Source: Actinacidiphila fildesensis (lineage in GTDB: Bacteria; Actinomycetota; Actinomycetes; Streptomycetales; Streptomycetaceae). From it: a stretch of 64,000 nt of DNA. Position numbers and translations under genes: made by a program. Numbering within the stretch: the first letter of the stretch is position 1; every line of letters begins with the position of its first letter. Shown here piece after piece: positions 31,458 to 39,618 of the stretch. The notes beneath the pieces were generated by a model, which saw nothing but the letters and a program-made list of their open reading frames with translations, was not told where the DNA came from and did no database searches. The stretch lies in NCBI RefSeq assembly GCF_042652185.1, contig NZ_JBHSIX010000005.1. The stretch is one strand, 5' to 3'.

Positions 31458-32801
31458 ATGAGCAGCACCGACCGCAGCCTGCACTTCAATCTGTTCATCC
31501 ATGACACCGGCCATCACGAGGCGTCGTGGCGGCTGCCCGAGTCCGAGCCGCTGGCACACATCGACGTCGCCTACCACCAGCGGCTCGCCCGGATCGCCGA
31601 GGACGCCGCGTTCGACTCGTTGTTCCTGGCGGACAGTCCCGCGCTGTGGGGCGACCCGGGCCGGCGGCCGAGCGGCCGGCTGGAGCCGACGGTGCTGCTG
31701 ACCGCGCTGGCCGCCGTGACCAGCCGGATCGGGCTGATCGCCACCGCGTCGACCAGCTACAACGAGCCGTACAACCTGGCGCGGCGGTTCTCCTCGCTGG
31801 ACCACATCTCGGGCGGCCGGGCCGGCTGGAACATCGTCACCACCGCAGGCGACGCCGCGGCGCGCAACTTCGGCCTCGAAGCCCAGCCCGCGCACGCCGA
31901 CCGCTACGAGCGGGCGGCGGAGTTCATCGAGGTGTCCACCAAGCTCTGGGACAGCTGGGAGGACGGCGCCGTCGTGGCGGACAAGGACCGCGGGGTGCAC
32001 GCCGAGTCGGACCGGGTGCACCGGTTCGGCCATGTCGGCAAGTACTTCCAGGTGGACGGTCCGCTGAACGTGCCGCGCTCACCGCAGGCCCATCCGCTGC
32101 TGGTACAGGCCGGGTCCAGCGAGGACGGCAAGGACTTCGCGGCCCGCTACGCCGAGGCGGTGTTCACCGCCCAGCCGACCTTCGAGGAGGGCCAGGCGTT
32201 CTACGCCGACGTCAAGCGGCGGGCCGCGGCGGCCGGCCGGGACCCGGACGGCGTGAAGATCCTGCCGGGCATCGTGCCGGTCATCGGCGACACCGAGGCC
32301 GAGGCGCTGGAGCTGGACGCGGAGCTGGGCCGGCTGATCCAGCCGGAGTACGCCAAACTCCAGCTCGCCACCCTGCTGGGGCTCGACCCCGACCGGTTCG
32401 CCCTCGACGAGGAACTGCCGGCGGACCTGCCCGACGAGGACGAGATCGAGGGCTCCAAGAGCCGCTACACCCTGGTCGTGGAGCTCGCCCGCCGGGAGCG
32501 GCTGACGGTGCGCCAGCTGATCGGCCGGCTCGGCGGCGGCCGCGGCCACCGGACCTTCGCGGGCACGCCGGTGCAGGTGGCGGACACCATCGAGCACTGG
32601 TTCAGGAACGGGGCGGCCGACGGGTTCAACATCATGCCCGCCGTTCTGCCCTCAGGACTTGAGGTGTTCGTGCGGCGGGTGGTGCCGATCCTGCGGGAGC
32701 GCGGTCTGTTCCGCACCGAGTACACCGGCCGCACCCTGCGCGAGCACTACGGCCTCCCCCGGCCCGCCAACCAGTTCTCCTCGGCCCTGGTGAACGCCTG
32801 A
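31458..32801 (+). CDS. NtaA/SnaA/DszA-family FMN-dependent monooxygenase
   Basis: A 447-aa bacterial luciferase-like (LLM) monooxygenase of the NtaA/DmoA/DszA subgroup, recognisable by FNLFIHDTGHHEASWR near the N-terminus, SLDHISGGRAGWNIVTT around residue 115-130, and PLLVQAGSSEDGKDFAARYAEAVFTAQ. Family members use FMNH2 from a separate reductase to oxidise chelators or organosulfur compounds. No reductase or transporter is adjacent. ATG at 31458 with TTGGAG upstream. The Cys-rich leader ORF and promoter upstream suggest control by sulfur status. Confidence 0.88.
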   Translation: MSSTDRSLHFNLFIHDTGHHEASWRLPESEPLAHIDVAYHQRLARIAEDAAFDSLFLADSPALWGDPGRRPSGRLEPTVLLTALAAVTSRIGLIATASTSYNEPYNLARRFSSLDHISGGRAGWNIVTTAGDAAARNFGLEAQPAHADRYERAAEFIEVSTKLWDSWEDGAVVADKDRGVHAESDRVHRFGHVGKYFQVDGPLNVPRSPQAHPLLVQAGSSEDGKDFAARYAEAVFTAQPTFEEGQAFYADVKRRAAAAGRDPDGVKILPGIVPVIGDTEAEALELDAELGRLIQPEYAKLQLATLLGLDPDRFALDEELPADLPDEDEIEGSKSRYTLVVELARRERLTVRQLIGRLGGGRGHRTFAGTPVQVADTIEHWFRNGAADGFNIMPAVLPSGLEVFVRRVVPILRERGLFRTEYTGRTLREHYGLPRPANQFSSALVNA

Positions 32802-32840
32802 CGGGCGGGACGGGCGGGACGGGCGGGACGGGCGGGACGG
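32800..32840. repeat. Tandem 9-bp repeat GACGGGCGG
   Basis: Four complete and one partial copy of GACGGGCGG begin inside the monooxygenase stop codon and fill most of the gap to the convergent deaminase gene. A simple slippage repeat. Confidence 0.85.
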
Positions 32841-32856
32841 CCGCGCTGCCGGACGG

Positions 32857-33285
32857 TCAGCGGTAGTACCCCTCGACGACGGCCCGTACCTCGTCGAGCA
32901 GCGCGGGGCCGTCCTGCGGCACGGGCGGCTGCCCGCTGCCGGGCCTGATGTCCAGGAGCTGTTCGTTGGACAGCGCGAACACCACCCGCCGCAGCCCCGC
33001 CCGCTGGATGACCGCCTCGCACATCTCGCACGGCTGGCAGCTGGTGTACATCGTGGTCTGCGCCGCGGTGGCCGCGTCCAGTTCCTTCGCGGCCCACCGC
33101 GCCAGCTTCAGCTCCGGGTGGGCGGTGATGTCCTGGCCGGTGAGCGTCGTGTTGTGCTCCTCGGCCAGCACCGTCCCGTCCGGTGCTGCCAGCAGCGACC
33201 CGAACGGCGGGTCACCGCCCTCGCGTGCCTTGGCCGCGAGCGCGATGGCCCGCCGGAGGAGGGCGTGGTCGTCGGGTGTGGTCAT
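32857..33285 (-). CDS. Nucleoside/cytidine deaminase family protein
   Basis: A 142-aa zinc deaminase. The catalytic signature appears as HPELKLARWA (H-x-E, with Pro instead of the usual Ala) and TSCQPCEMC (PCxxC). It belongs to the CMP/dCMP or guanine deaminase-like family; the exact substrate cannot be read. It is the second gene of a two-gene operon: its ATG overlaps the stop of the upstream LLM oxidoreductase (ATGA). No membrane or signal segment. Confidence 0.85.
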   Translation of the reverse strand: MTTPDDHALLRRAIALAAKAREGGDPPFGSLLAAPDGTVLAEEHNTTLTGQDITAHPELKLARWAAKELDAATAAQTTMYTSCQPCEMCEAVIQRAGLRRVVFALSNEQLLDIRPGSGQPPVPQDGPALLDEVRAVVEGYYR

Positions 33286-34145
33286 GACGGCTCCGTTCTG
33301 GTGCGGGGCGGACAGAAGTGCGCGGCGACCGTGGCGAGTGCCTGCCAACTCCCCTGCGGTCGGCAGGTCTCACCGGGGTCGCCGCCGTAGGTGTCGAGAA
33401 CTACGGAGTCGGCGCCGAGCAGCCGCAGTTGGTCGAGGTCGTCCATGATCTGGTCGATCGTGCCCTCACCGGCGAGTCGTTCCGGTCCGCCGACCCGTCC
33501 GGCGGTGATCTTCAGAGCGATCCGCGGGGCGAAGGCGGGCACCGGGAGCTGTTGCCCGGCCGCGGACGCCTGCAGCCTGTCGGCGGCTTCGCGCAGCCAC
33601 GGCATGGTGCAGCGCAGCGGATGCCACGCGTCGCCGAGCCGCACGGCCCGGCGCAGTCCCGCGTCGCTGTTGCCGCCGACCCACACCGGGATCCGCCGCG
33701 TTCCGTAGGAGGCGGTGTCCGTCCAGGCCGCCCGGATGTCGCGCAGATGGTCGTCAGTGATGCGGCCACGCTGTTCGAACGGGATCCCGAGGGCCGCGAA
33801 CTCCTGCCGCGCCCAGCCCACCCCCACGCCGAGGACCAGCCGGCCGCCGCTCAGTTCGTTCAGGTTGGCCGCCATCCGGGCGGTGAGCAGCGGGTGCCGG
33901 TACGGGGCGATGAGGACGGTCGTGCCGAGCCGGATCCGGGTGGTGAGGCCCGCCAGCCACGACAGGGTGGTGAAGGGCTCGTAGAAGGGTGCCGGGTAGC
34001 GCTCGGCGACGTCGGGAGTGATGGCGACGTGGTCCGAGAGCATCAGCAGATCGAAGCCCAGGCCTTCCACGGTCCGGGCCCAGCTCCGCAGGACTCCCGG
34101 GTCGGTGCCGGGGCCGAAATTGAGGATGTTGACGCCGATCTTCAC
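33282..34145 (-). CDS. LLM-class F420-dependent oxidoreductase
   Basis: A 287-aa TIM-barrel protein of the luciferase-like F420-dependent group. Signatures: KIGVNILNFGPG at the start, FDLLMLSDHVAI, LTTRIRLGTTVLIAPYRHP, SGGRLVLGVGVGWARQEF and RIPVWVGGNSD. Starts with GTG at 34145. It overlaps the deaminase start, so the two are co-translated; a combined role in catabolism of a nitrogen heterocycle is possible but unproven. Divergent from an Lrp-type regulator that may control the pair. Confidence 0.87.
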   Translation of the reverse strand: MKIGVNILNFGPGTDPGVLRSWARTVEGLGFDLLMLSDHVAITPDVAERYPAPFYEPFTTLSWLAGLTTRIRLGTTVLIAPYRHPLLTARMAANLNELSGGRLVLGVGVGWARQEFAALGIPFEQRGRITDDHLRDIRAAWTDTASYGTRRIPVWVGGNSDAGLRRAVRLGDAWHPLRCTMPWLREAADRLQASAAGQQLPVPAFAPRIALKITAGRVGGPERLAGEGTIDQIMDDLDQLRLLGADSVVLDTYGGDPGETCRPQGSWQALATVAAHFCPPRTRTEPS

Positions 34146-34239
34146 AGACCTCAGCCTAGCCAGGCCGCCCGGGCGGCCAGAAGGGATTCCTCCCTGTTCA
34201 GAGGCGGTTCGCCCGTGGATTCGCCGGTAATCTGAGCGG

Positions 34240-34707
34240 ATGACGGAGAGTCTTGACGAGACGGACTGGGCGATCCTCGCGGAGGTCCAGAAGGACGGCC
34301 GGATCGCCTTCACGGAGCTGGCACGGCGGGTGAACCTGAGCGCGTCGGCGACGACGGAACGGGTACGGCGGCTGGAGGCAGCCGAGGTGATCACCGGGTA
34401 CCGGGCGGAGGTGGACCTGGAGCGGACCGGGTACGGGGTGCTGGCGGTGGTCCGGCTGAAATACCCGGGGACCCGGCACGAGCCGTTGCACCGGCTGATC
34501 GAGGAGCGCCCCGAGATCCTGGAGTGCCTGCGCACCACCGGCGACGACTGCTACGTCCTGAAGGTGGCCACCACATCGATGGCCGACCTGGAGGAGATCG
34601 TCGACGCCCTGGCCCAGTTCGGCAGCACGACCACCAACCTCGTGCTCAGCAGCACCCTGCCGTTCCGCGGCCCGCGAGTGCCCCGGACGCGTACCCGGCC
34701 GCGCTGA
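34240..34707 (+). CDS. Lrp/AsnC-family regulator
   Basis: A 155-aa Lrp/AsnC protein. N-terminal helix-turn-helix (LDETDWAILAEVQKDGRIAF, then LARRVNLSASATTERVRRLE) and C-terminal RAM ligand-binding domain (GVLAVVRLKYPG, CLRTTGDDCYVLKVATTSM). Divergent from the F420-oxidoreductase/deaminase operon across 94 bp, so that operon is the probable target, with an amino acid or related molecule as effector. Confidence 0.9.
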   Translation: MTESLDETDWAILAEVQKDGRIAFTELARRVNLSASATTERVRRLEAAEVITGYRAEVDLERTGYGVLAVVRLKYPGTRHEPLHRLIEERPEILECLRTTGDDCYVLKVATTSMADLEEIVDALAQFGSTTTNLVLSSTLPFRGPRVPRTRTRPR

Positions 34708-34796
34708 GGATCGTCCCGGCCGCCACGGGGCTTGCTGACCCGTGGGCGGTGGGCCACGATCAGGCGCGAAGCGATCACCGTGTGGGAGGGGTACCC

Positions 34797-35204
34797 GTGT
34801 CCGACGTCAAGGCCGAACTCGACCAGTTGATGCGCGCTTTCCTCGGCGCGTTCACCAACACCGCCGGCAGCCGGCCGAACGTCGACGTCGTCCGTGAGGT
34901 GTTCATCCCTCAAGGAATGATCATCAAGAACGTCGGCGCCGAGCCGGTGGTCTACGACCTCGACGCGTTCATCGAGCCCCGGGAGAAGATCCTCACCGAT
35001 GGGACGCTGACCGAGTTCTCCGAGTGGGAGGTCGCCGAGCGGACCGAGATCTTCGGGTCGATCGCGCACCGGTTCAGCGACTACCGCAAGTCCGGTTTCC
35101 TCAACGGCGACTGGTTCGAGGGCTCCGGCCACAAGACCACCCAGTTCATCCGGACGCCCGCCGGCTGGCGCATGAGCTCGATGGCCTGGGACGACGTGGA
35201 GTAG
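34797..35204 (+). CDS. SnoaL-like/DUF4440 protein
   Basis: A 135-aa single-domain protein of the NTF2-like fold: an N-terminal helix (ELDQLMRAFLGAFTN), VREVFIPQGMIIKNV, a central EFSEWEVAERTEIFGSIAHR strand pair and a C-terminal GHKTTQFIRTPAGWRMSSMAW. GTG at 34797 with GGGAGGGG upstream; the longer open frame overlaps the Lrp gene. Function unknown; such proteins bind or convert small molecules. Confidence 0.75.
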   Translation: MSDVKAELDQLMRAFLGAFTNTAGSRPNVDVVREVFIPQGMIIKNVGAEPVVYDLDAFIEPREKILTDGTLTEFSEWEVAERTEIFGSIAHRFSDYRKSGFLNGDWFEGSGHKTTQFIRTPAGWRMSSMAWDDVE

Positions 35205-35266
35205 AGGACGTCCGGGGCTCAGGCCTTGCTCCAGAAGGGCCAGGCCCCCGGACCCACGGGTTTCCC

Positions 35267-35758
35267 TCAGCTCGCCGCTTGCTTCACGAGCGCGCCGATC
35301 CGCGCCTCGTCGGTGGCGCTCAGCTCCCTCAGGGCGTAGGACGTCGGCCACATGGCGCCTTCGTCGAGGTTGGCCTTGTCGCTGAAGCCGAACGTCGCGT
35401 ACCTCGCGCTGAACTTCTGCGCGCTCTGGAAGAAGCAGACGACCTTGCCGTCCTTGGCGTACGCGGGCATCCCGTACCAGAGCTTCGGTGCGAGGTCCGG
35501 CGCACTCGCCTTGACGACCGCGTGGATCCGTTCGGCCATCACCCGGTCCGAGTCCTCCATTTCGGCGATCTTCGCGACCACGGCGGCTTCCTCCTCCGCC
35601 GCCTTCTCGGCGCGCGATCCGCGGCGCGCGGACGCCTTCAGCTCCTTGGCACGCTCCTTCATCGCATCGCGTTCCTCGGCGGTGAATCCCTCGAAGCTCT
35701 TGTCGGTCCCGGTGGTGCTCTTGGCGGTGGTGCTGGCGGGCTTCTGCGTGTCCTTCAT
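35267..35758 (-). CDS. DUF1801 protein with charged N-terminal extension
   Basis: A 163-aa protein. Residues about 60-160 form a DUF1801/YdhG-like domain (HAVVKASAPDLAPKLWYGMPAYAKDGKVVCFFQ, shortened here in description), related to the frataxin-like iron chaperone fold. The first 60 residues are rich in Lys, Ala, Glu and Thr and probably helical. AGGAGG lies nine bases before the ATG at 35758. Role unknown. Confidence 0.75.
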   Translation of the reverse strand: MKDTQKPASTTAKSTTGTDKSFEGFTAEERDAMKERAKELKASARRGSRAEKAAEEEAAVVAKIAEMEDSDRVMAERIHAVVKASAPDLAPKLWYGMPAYAKDGKVVCFFQSAQKFSARYATFGFSDKANLDEGAMWPTSYALRELSATDEARIGALVKQAAS

Positions 35759-35808
35759 GGTGGATTTCCTCCTGGTACGTGATGTGATGGATGGCATCGT
35801 CATGCTAA

Positions 35809-35831
35809 GGAGCCGCCGCGGTGGCGGCTCC
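35809..35831 (-). terminator. Hairpin upstream of the DUF1801 gene
   Basis: Perfect 9-bp stem GGAGCCGCC/GGCGGCTCC with a 5-base loop, between the AhpD-like and DUF1801 genes, both on the minus strand. Confidence 0.55.
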
Positions 35832-35881
35832 TCCGAAACCGGCGTTCACGGGGCCATTCACCCCTGGGGCCCCGGGTCGGG

Positions 35882-35909
35882 CGGCCGGCGGGTCCGTGCC
35901 CGCCGGCCG
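35882..35909 (-). terminator. Terminator of the AhpD-like gene
   Basis: Perfect 11-bp stem CGGCCGGCGGG/CCCGCCGGCCG with a 6-base loop, 13 bp downstream of the AhpD-like stop codon. Confidence 0.65.
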
Positions 35910-35922
35910 GGGCCGGTGCCCG

Positions 35923-36378
35923 TCATCCCCACGCGCCGGCGATCTGACGGGTCGTGGCGTTGAGCCGGTTGAACATGTTGGTGACGCCGATCATCAGGAC
36001 GATCGCGGCCAGCTGCTTCTCGTCGAAGTAGGTGGCGGCCGTGTCCCAGACCTCGTCGCTCACCGGGTCGGGAGTGTCGGCCAGCCGCGTCGCGGCCTCG
36101 GCCAGCGCGAGGGCCGCCCGCTCCTCGTCGGTGAAGTACGGGGCTTCCCTCCAGGCGACGACCGTGGCCAGCCGCTCATCGCTCACTCCGGCCTTGCGGG
36201 CCGTCTTGGCGCCGCCGTCGACGCAGGCGCTGCAGCCGTTGATCTGGCTGACCCGCAGATGCACCAGCTCCAGCGTCTGACCGTCCACCCCGCCGGAGTG
36301 CACGGCCTTGAAGATCTGCTGGATGGGCTGCATCGCGTCGGACAGGACGACGGCGGGGTTCTGCATACGGGACTGCAT
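35923..36378 (-). CDS. AhpD-like carboxymuconolactone decarboxylase family protein
   Basis: A 151-aa alkylhydroperoxidase-like protein. The redox CxxC is in the helix start INGCSACVDGGAKTARK, followed by DERLATVVAWREAPYFTDEERAAL and a C-terminal TNMFNRLNATTRQIAG, as in the AhpD/YciW-like family. Likely a small peroxidase. ATG at 36378 with GAGGAG upstream. Divergent from the large XRE-NB-ARC regulator, which could control it. Confidence 0.85.
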   Translation of the reverse strand: MQSRMQNPAVVLSDAMQPIQQIFKAVHSGGVDGQTLELVHLRVSQINGCSACVDGGAKTARKAGVSDERLATVVAWREAPYFTDEERAALALAEAATRLADTPDPVSDEVWDTAATYFDEKQLAAIVLMIGVTNMFNRLNATTRQIAGAWG

Positions 36379-36565
36379 CTCGGTCTGCTCCTCGTGTTGT
36401 TCGGTGCCCCGTTCTCCCCGGGGCGTGACTCCATAACAGCCGTTCCGGCCTTCTACGACGACGGCGATGGGACGCTCTGGGACAGCTGGAACAGCCTTGA
36501 CCAGCGGAGAAACGGCCCGTAATACTTCGGCCGGGGCGGGACAGCGAAGCGGGGGAACGGTGGAC

Positions 36566-39016
36566 ATGGAACAGCGAACAGCGCAGGCCGACCCACAGGA
36601 CGAACTGGCCGCCCGACTGCGCCTGCTCCAGGAGCTGTCCGGGCTCGGCGTCCGGGCTCTCGCGAAGGACGCAGGCCTCAGCTCCTCGTCGCTGTCGCGC
36701 TACCTCAGCGGACAGACCGTGCCGCCCTGGCCTGCGGTGATCGCCCTCTGCCGGCTCGTCAAGCGCGACCCCCGCCCGCTGCGGCCCCTGTGGGAACGGT
36801 CCTCGAACCCGTTGCCCGCGCCCCCGAAGGCCAGCCGGCTGGTCCCGCCGAAGCCCCGCAATGATCTGCCGCGCGACGTACCGGACTTCACCGGACGCGA
36901 GGCCCAACTCTCGGCCGTGCTCGCCGCGGTGGACAGCCATCAGGTGGTCGCCGTCGACGGTATGGCGGGCGTCGGCAAGACCTGTCTGGCGGTGCATGCC
37001 GCGCACCGGCTCACCGACCGGTACCCGGACGCCCAGCTCTATGTGGACCTGCACGGATTCACCGAGGGCCGGGAGCCGTTCGATCCCGGCTCGGTCCTGC
37101 GGATGCTGCTCGGCGCGCTCGGCGTCCCGTCCGAGAGGGTCCCGCAGGAGGGCGTGGAACAGCTGGCCGCCTGCTGGCGGTCGGAGCTCGCCGGCCGGCG
37201 GGCCGTCATCGTCCTCGACAACGCCGCCGACGCCGACCAGGTCCGCCCGCTGCTGCCCGGCGCCGGCCCCTCCGTGGCCCTGATCACGAGCCGCAACCGG
37301 CTGCTGGGCCTGGACGAGGTGCCCCCGGTGTCGCTGGACGTGCTGAGTCCGGAGGAGAGCGCGGAGCTGCTGGCCCGCGCCAGCGGTGACCCCAGCGGCC
37401 CCGACGGGCGGCTGGCCCGCGATCCGCAGTCCGCCGCCGAGGTGCTGCGGCTGTGCGGCCATCTGCCGCTGGCCCTGCGGCTGGCCGCGGCCCGGCTGCG
37501 GCACCGGCCCGGCTGGACGGTCGGCATCCTCGTGGAGCGGCTGTCGGAGGGCGCGACCGAGTTCGACACCGCGTTCGCCATGTCCGTACGGCAGTTGGAC
37601 CGGGCCCAGGCCCGCCTGTTCCGGATGCTGGGCCTGCTGCCCGGGACCGCCTTCGACGAGTACGTGGCGGCGGCCCTGGCGGACGTGCCGCTGCACAGCG
37701 CCAGGGAGATGCTGGAGGACCTGCTCGACGCGCACCTGGTCCAGCAGCCGGCGACGGGCCGCTACCGGCTGCACGACCTGGTGCACCAGCACGCCCGCCG
37801 GGCATGCGAACAGCAGGACTCGCCGGCCGAGCGGGAACGGGCGCTGGGCCGCTTCCTCGACTACTACGTGCACGCGGCGGCCGCCGCCGACGCCGCGCTG
37901 CCGGTCCTGTCGCCCGGCCGCCCGGCCTCCGCGGGCCGGCCGCCGGCCGCCCTGCCGCAGTTCGCGGACAAGCACGCGGCCCTCGCCTGGCTCACCTCGG
38001 AGTACGAAACGCTGATCGCCGTCTTCGAGACAGCGGTCGCCATCGGAGCCGATGTGCATGTGAGCGAGCTGCCGCGCTTCCTGCGGGCGTACTTCGCGCG
38101 GCGCTGCGGCACGACGCACCTCAACTTCCTCTTCGAGCGGTCGCTGGCCGCCGCGCAGCGCCTGGGCGATCCGCTGCAACTGGCCGAGGCGCACAGCGAC
38201 CTGGGCTTCGCGCGCTACAACGCGGGCCGGATGGCGGAGGCGGGCGCCGCGTACGAGGCGGCCGAACTGGGGCTGTCCCGGACCGGGGACGTACGGTCGG
38301 AGGCCGAACTGGCCATGCGCCGCGGTTATCTGAGGTCGGACGAGGGCCATGTCGACGAGCCGCTCGAACTCTTCAGGCTGGCGGGGAAGTTGTACGAGGA
38401 GGCGGGTTGCCCGACGGGGGCGGCCCACGCGGCCGCGTCGGAGGCCTGGGCGATGCTGCAGCTGGGACACCGCGACCAGGCGGCGCAGCGGGCCCGCGAA
38501 GTGCTCGACATTCCCCACGCGGACCCGTCCTGGCCGCCCACGCTGACGGCTCGGATCACCCTCGGCGTGGCCATCGCCGGCGAGGCACCCGACGAGGCGG
38601 CGGAGCACCTGCACCAGGCACTGGCCCTGGCCCGTGAGGACGGGCACATGAACAACGAGGCGTGGTGCCTCAACTGCCTGGGCGTCGCGCTGCGGCAGAT
38701 GGGCCGCTACGAGGAGGCGCTGGCCAGCCACCGGGAGGCGTTCGCGCTGCTGGACGAGTTGTTCGAGGAACACTGGAAGATCCATTTCCTCAACGGCTAC
38801 GGCGAGACCTGCCGGCTCGCAGGCCTCCCCGACGAGGCCCTGCGGCTGCACCGGCAGGCACTGGAGCTGGCCCCGAAACTGGGATACCGGTCCGAGGAGG
38901 CGCTGGCTCACGAGGGCATCGCGATCGTGCTGGACGCAACGGATCCGGCGGCGGCCGCCGAGCACCGCGCGGCGGGTGAGGCCGTCCTGCGGGAACTCAA
39001 TCCCGGGGCTTACTGA
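36566..39016 (+). CDS. XRE-NB-ARC-TPR regulator
   Basis: An 816-aa regulator (about). Residues 10-70 form an XRE-type helix-turn-helix (LSGLGVRALAKDAGLSSSSL, SRYLSGQTVPPW). A P-loop GMAGVGKT opens the NB-ARC ATPase near residue 130, with AVIVLDNAAD as Walker B and CGHLPLALRLAAARL as the GxP motif. From about residue 500 tetratricopeptide repeats continue to the C-terminus. It resembles AfsR-like STAND ATPases but with an XRE domain instead of a SARP domain. GTG at 36560 is an alternative start. Signal and targets unknown; the divergent AhpD-like gene is closest. Confidence 0.85.
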   Translation: MEQRTAQADPQDELAARLRLLQELSGLGVRALAKDAGLSSSSLSRYLSGQTVPPWPAVIALCRLVKRDPRPLRPLWERSSNPLPAPPKASRLVPPKPRNDLPRDVPDFTGREAQLSAVLAAVDSHQVVAVDGMAGVGKTCLAVHAAHRLTDRYPDAQLYVDLHGFTEGREPFDPGSVLRMLLGALGVPSERVPQEGVEQLAACWRSELAGRRAVIVLDNAADADQVRPLLPGAGPSVALITSRNRLLGLDEVPPVSLDVLSPEESAELLARASGDPSGPDGRLARDPQSAAEVLRLCGHLPLALRLAAARLRHRPGWTVGILVERLSEGATEFDTAFAMSVRQLDRAQARLFRMLGLLPGTAFDEYVAAALADVPLHSAREMLEDLLDAHLVQQPATGRYRLHDLVHQHARRACEQQDSPAERERALGRFLDYYVHAAAAADAALPVLSPGRPASAGRPPAALPQFADKHAALAWLTSEYETLIAVFETAVAIGADVHVSELPRFLRAYFARRCGTTHLNFLFERSLAAAQRLGDPLQLAEAHSDLGFARYNAGRMAEAGAAYEAAELGLSRTGDVRSEAELAMRRGYLRSDEGHVDEPLELFRLAGKLYEEAGCPTGAAHAAASEAWAMLQLGHRDQAAQRAREVLDIPHADPSWPPTLTARITLGVAIAGEAPDEAAEHLHQALALAREDGHMNNEAWCLNCLGVALRQMGRYEEALASHREAFALLDELFEEHWKIHFLNGYGETCRLAGLPDEALRLHRQALELAPKLGYRSEEALAHEGIAIVLDATDPAAAAEHRAAGEAVLRELNPGAY

Positions 39017-39043
39017 TCGTTCCCCCTACTGCGCCCGTGACGC

Positions 39044-39225
39044 TCACAGAGGTGGTCCGTCTCCCTCTTGTTCCTGGTGGGAGCAGCGGCGGTCCCGGTG
39101 CGGGACGACGGGACGCAGCGGAAAGCCGTGCTCGGCGGTGAGTGATTCACCGTTGCGGTGGGTCACGAGGATCGTGCGGTCGGAGGTGAAGTCGGCGAGC
39201 CGGAGATTGGCACTGTACTCGCAGG
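39044..39225 (-). pseudogene. Remnant of a sulfite-oxidase-like molybdoenzyme
   Basis: The translation reads ANLRLADFTSDRTILVTHR then NGESLTAEHGFPLRPVVPH, the molybdopterin-domain signature of sulfite-oxidase-like oxidoreductases. Nothing else of the protein is present on either side and the reading ends in unrelated sequence. About 55 codons survive of roughly 200. It is one of two molybdoenzyme fragments side by side. Confidence 0.65.
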
Positions 39226-39267
39226 ATGCCTTGCAGATGGCAGACAGGTCGGCAGTCGGGCGGCCGA

Positions 39268-39600
39268 TCAGTAGACGTCGCGGACGTACCGCTTGTCGGA
39301 CGCCAACTGCCGGACGTACGCGGCGGCCGACTGCCCGTCCATGCCGCCGTGTGCCGCGACGATCTGCCGCAGCGTCCGGCCGACGTCCTTGGCCATGCGA
39401 CCCGCGTCGCCGCAGACGGAGAAGTGGGCGCCGTCCTGGAGCCCTTCGTGCAGAGCCGCCCGAAGTTCGTCGGGTGCTTCCTGTCCCCGGAGACCTTCGC
39501 GACGGTTCGCCTGCCGGTGGAGGCGTCCCGCCCGATGTCGAGCACGACGCCGCAGCCGACCCTGACACCGGTACCGCTGCACCAGGCCGGGTCCCGGTCC
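39268..39600 (-). pseudogene. Internally deleted nitrate reductase/flavoprotein fusion remnant
   Basis: Two pieces of one large enzyme lie next to each other in different frames. Near 39440-39565 the translation gives GCGVVLDIGRDASTGRRTVAK and HPTNFGRLCTKG, the N-terminal iron-sulfur region of a BisC/NasC-type molybdopterin oxidoreductase. Near 39268-39440 a second frame gives CGDAGRMAKDVGRTL, HGGMDGQSAAAYVRQLASDK and RYVRDVY, the C-terminus of a cytochrome P450/sulfite reductase-type flavoprotein. Streptomycetes carry fused nitrate reductase/flavoprotein enzymes of over 1,000 residues with exactly these ends. An internal deletion of most of the gene explains the arrangement. Confidence 0.7.
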
Positions 39601-39618
39601 CAGGAGTGCGGTCTCCCG

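Noticed and set aside
32800..32840. Possible CRISPR or iteron array
   Set aside because: Nine-base head-to-tail units without spacers; simple slippage repeat.
36176..38965. 929-codon open frame antisense to the XRE-NB-ARC regulator
   Set aside because: No motifs; codon pattern is that of the opposite strand.
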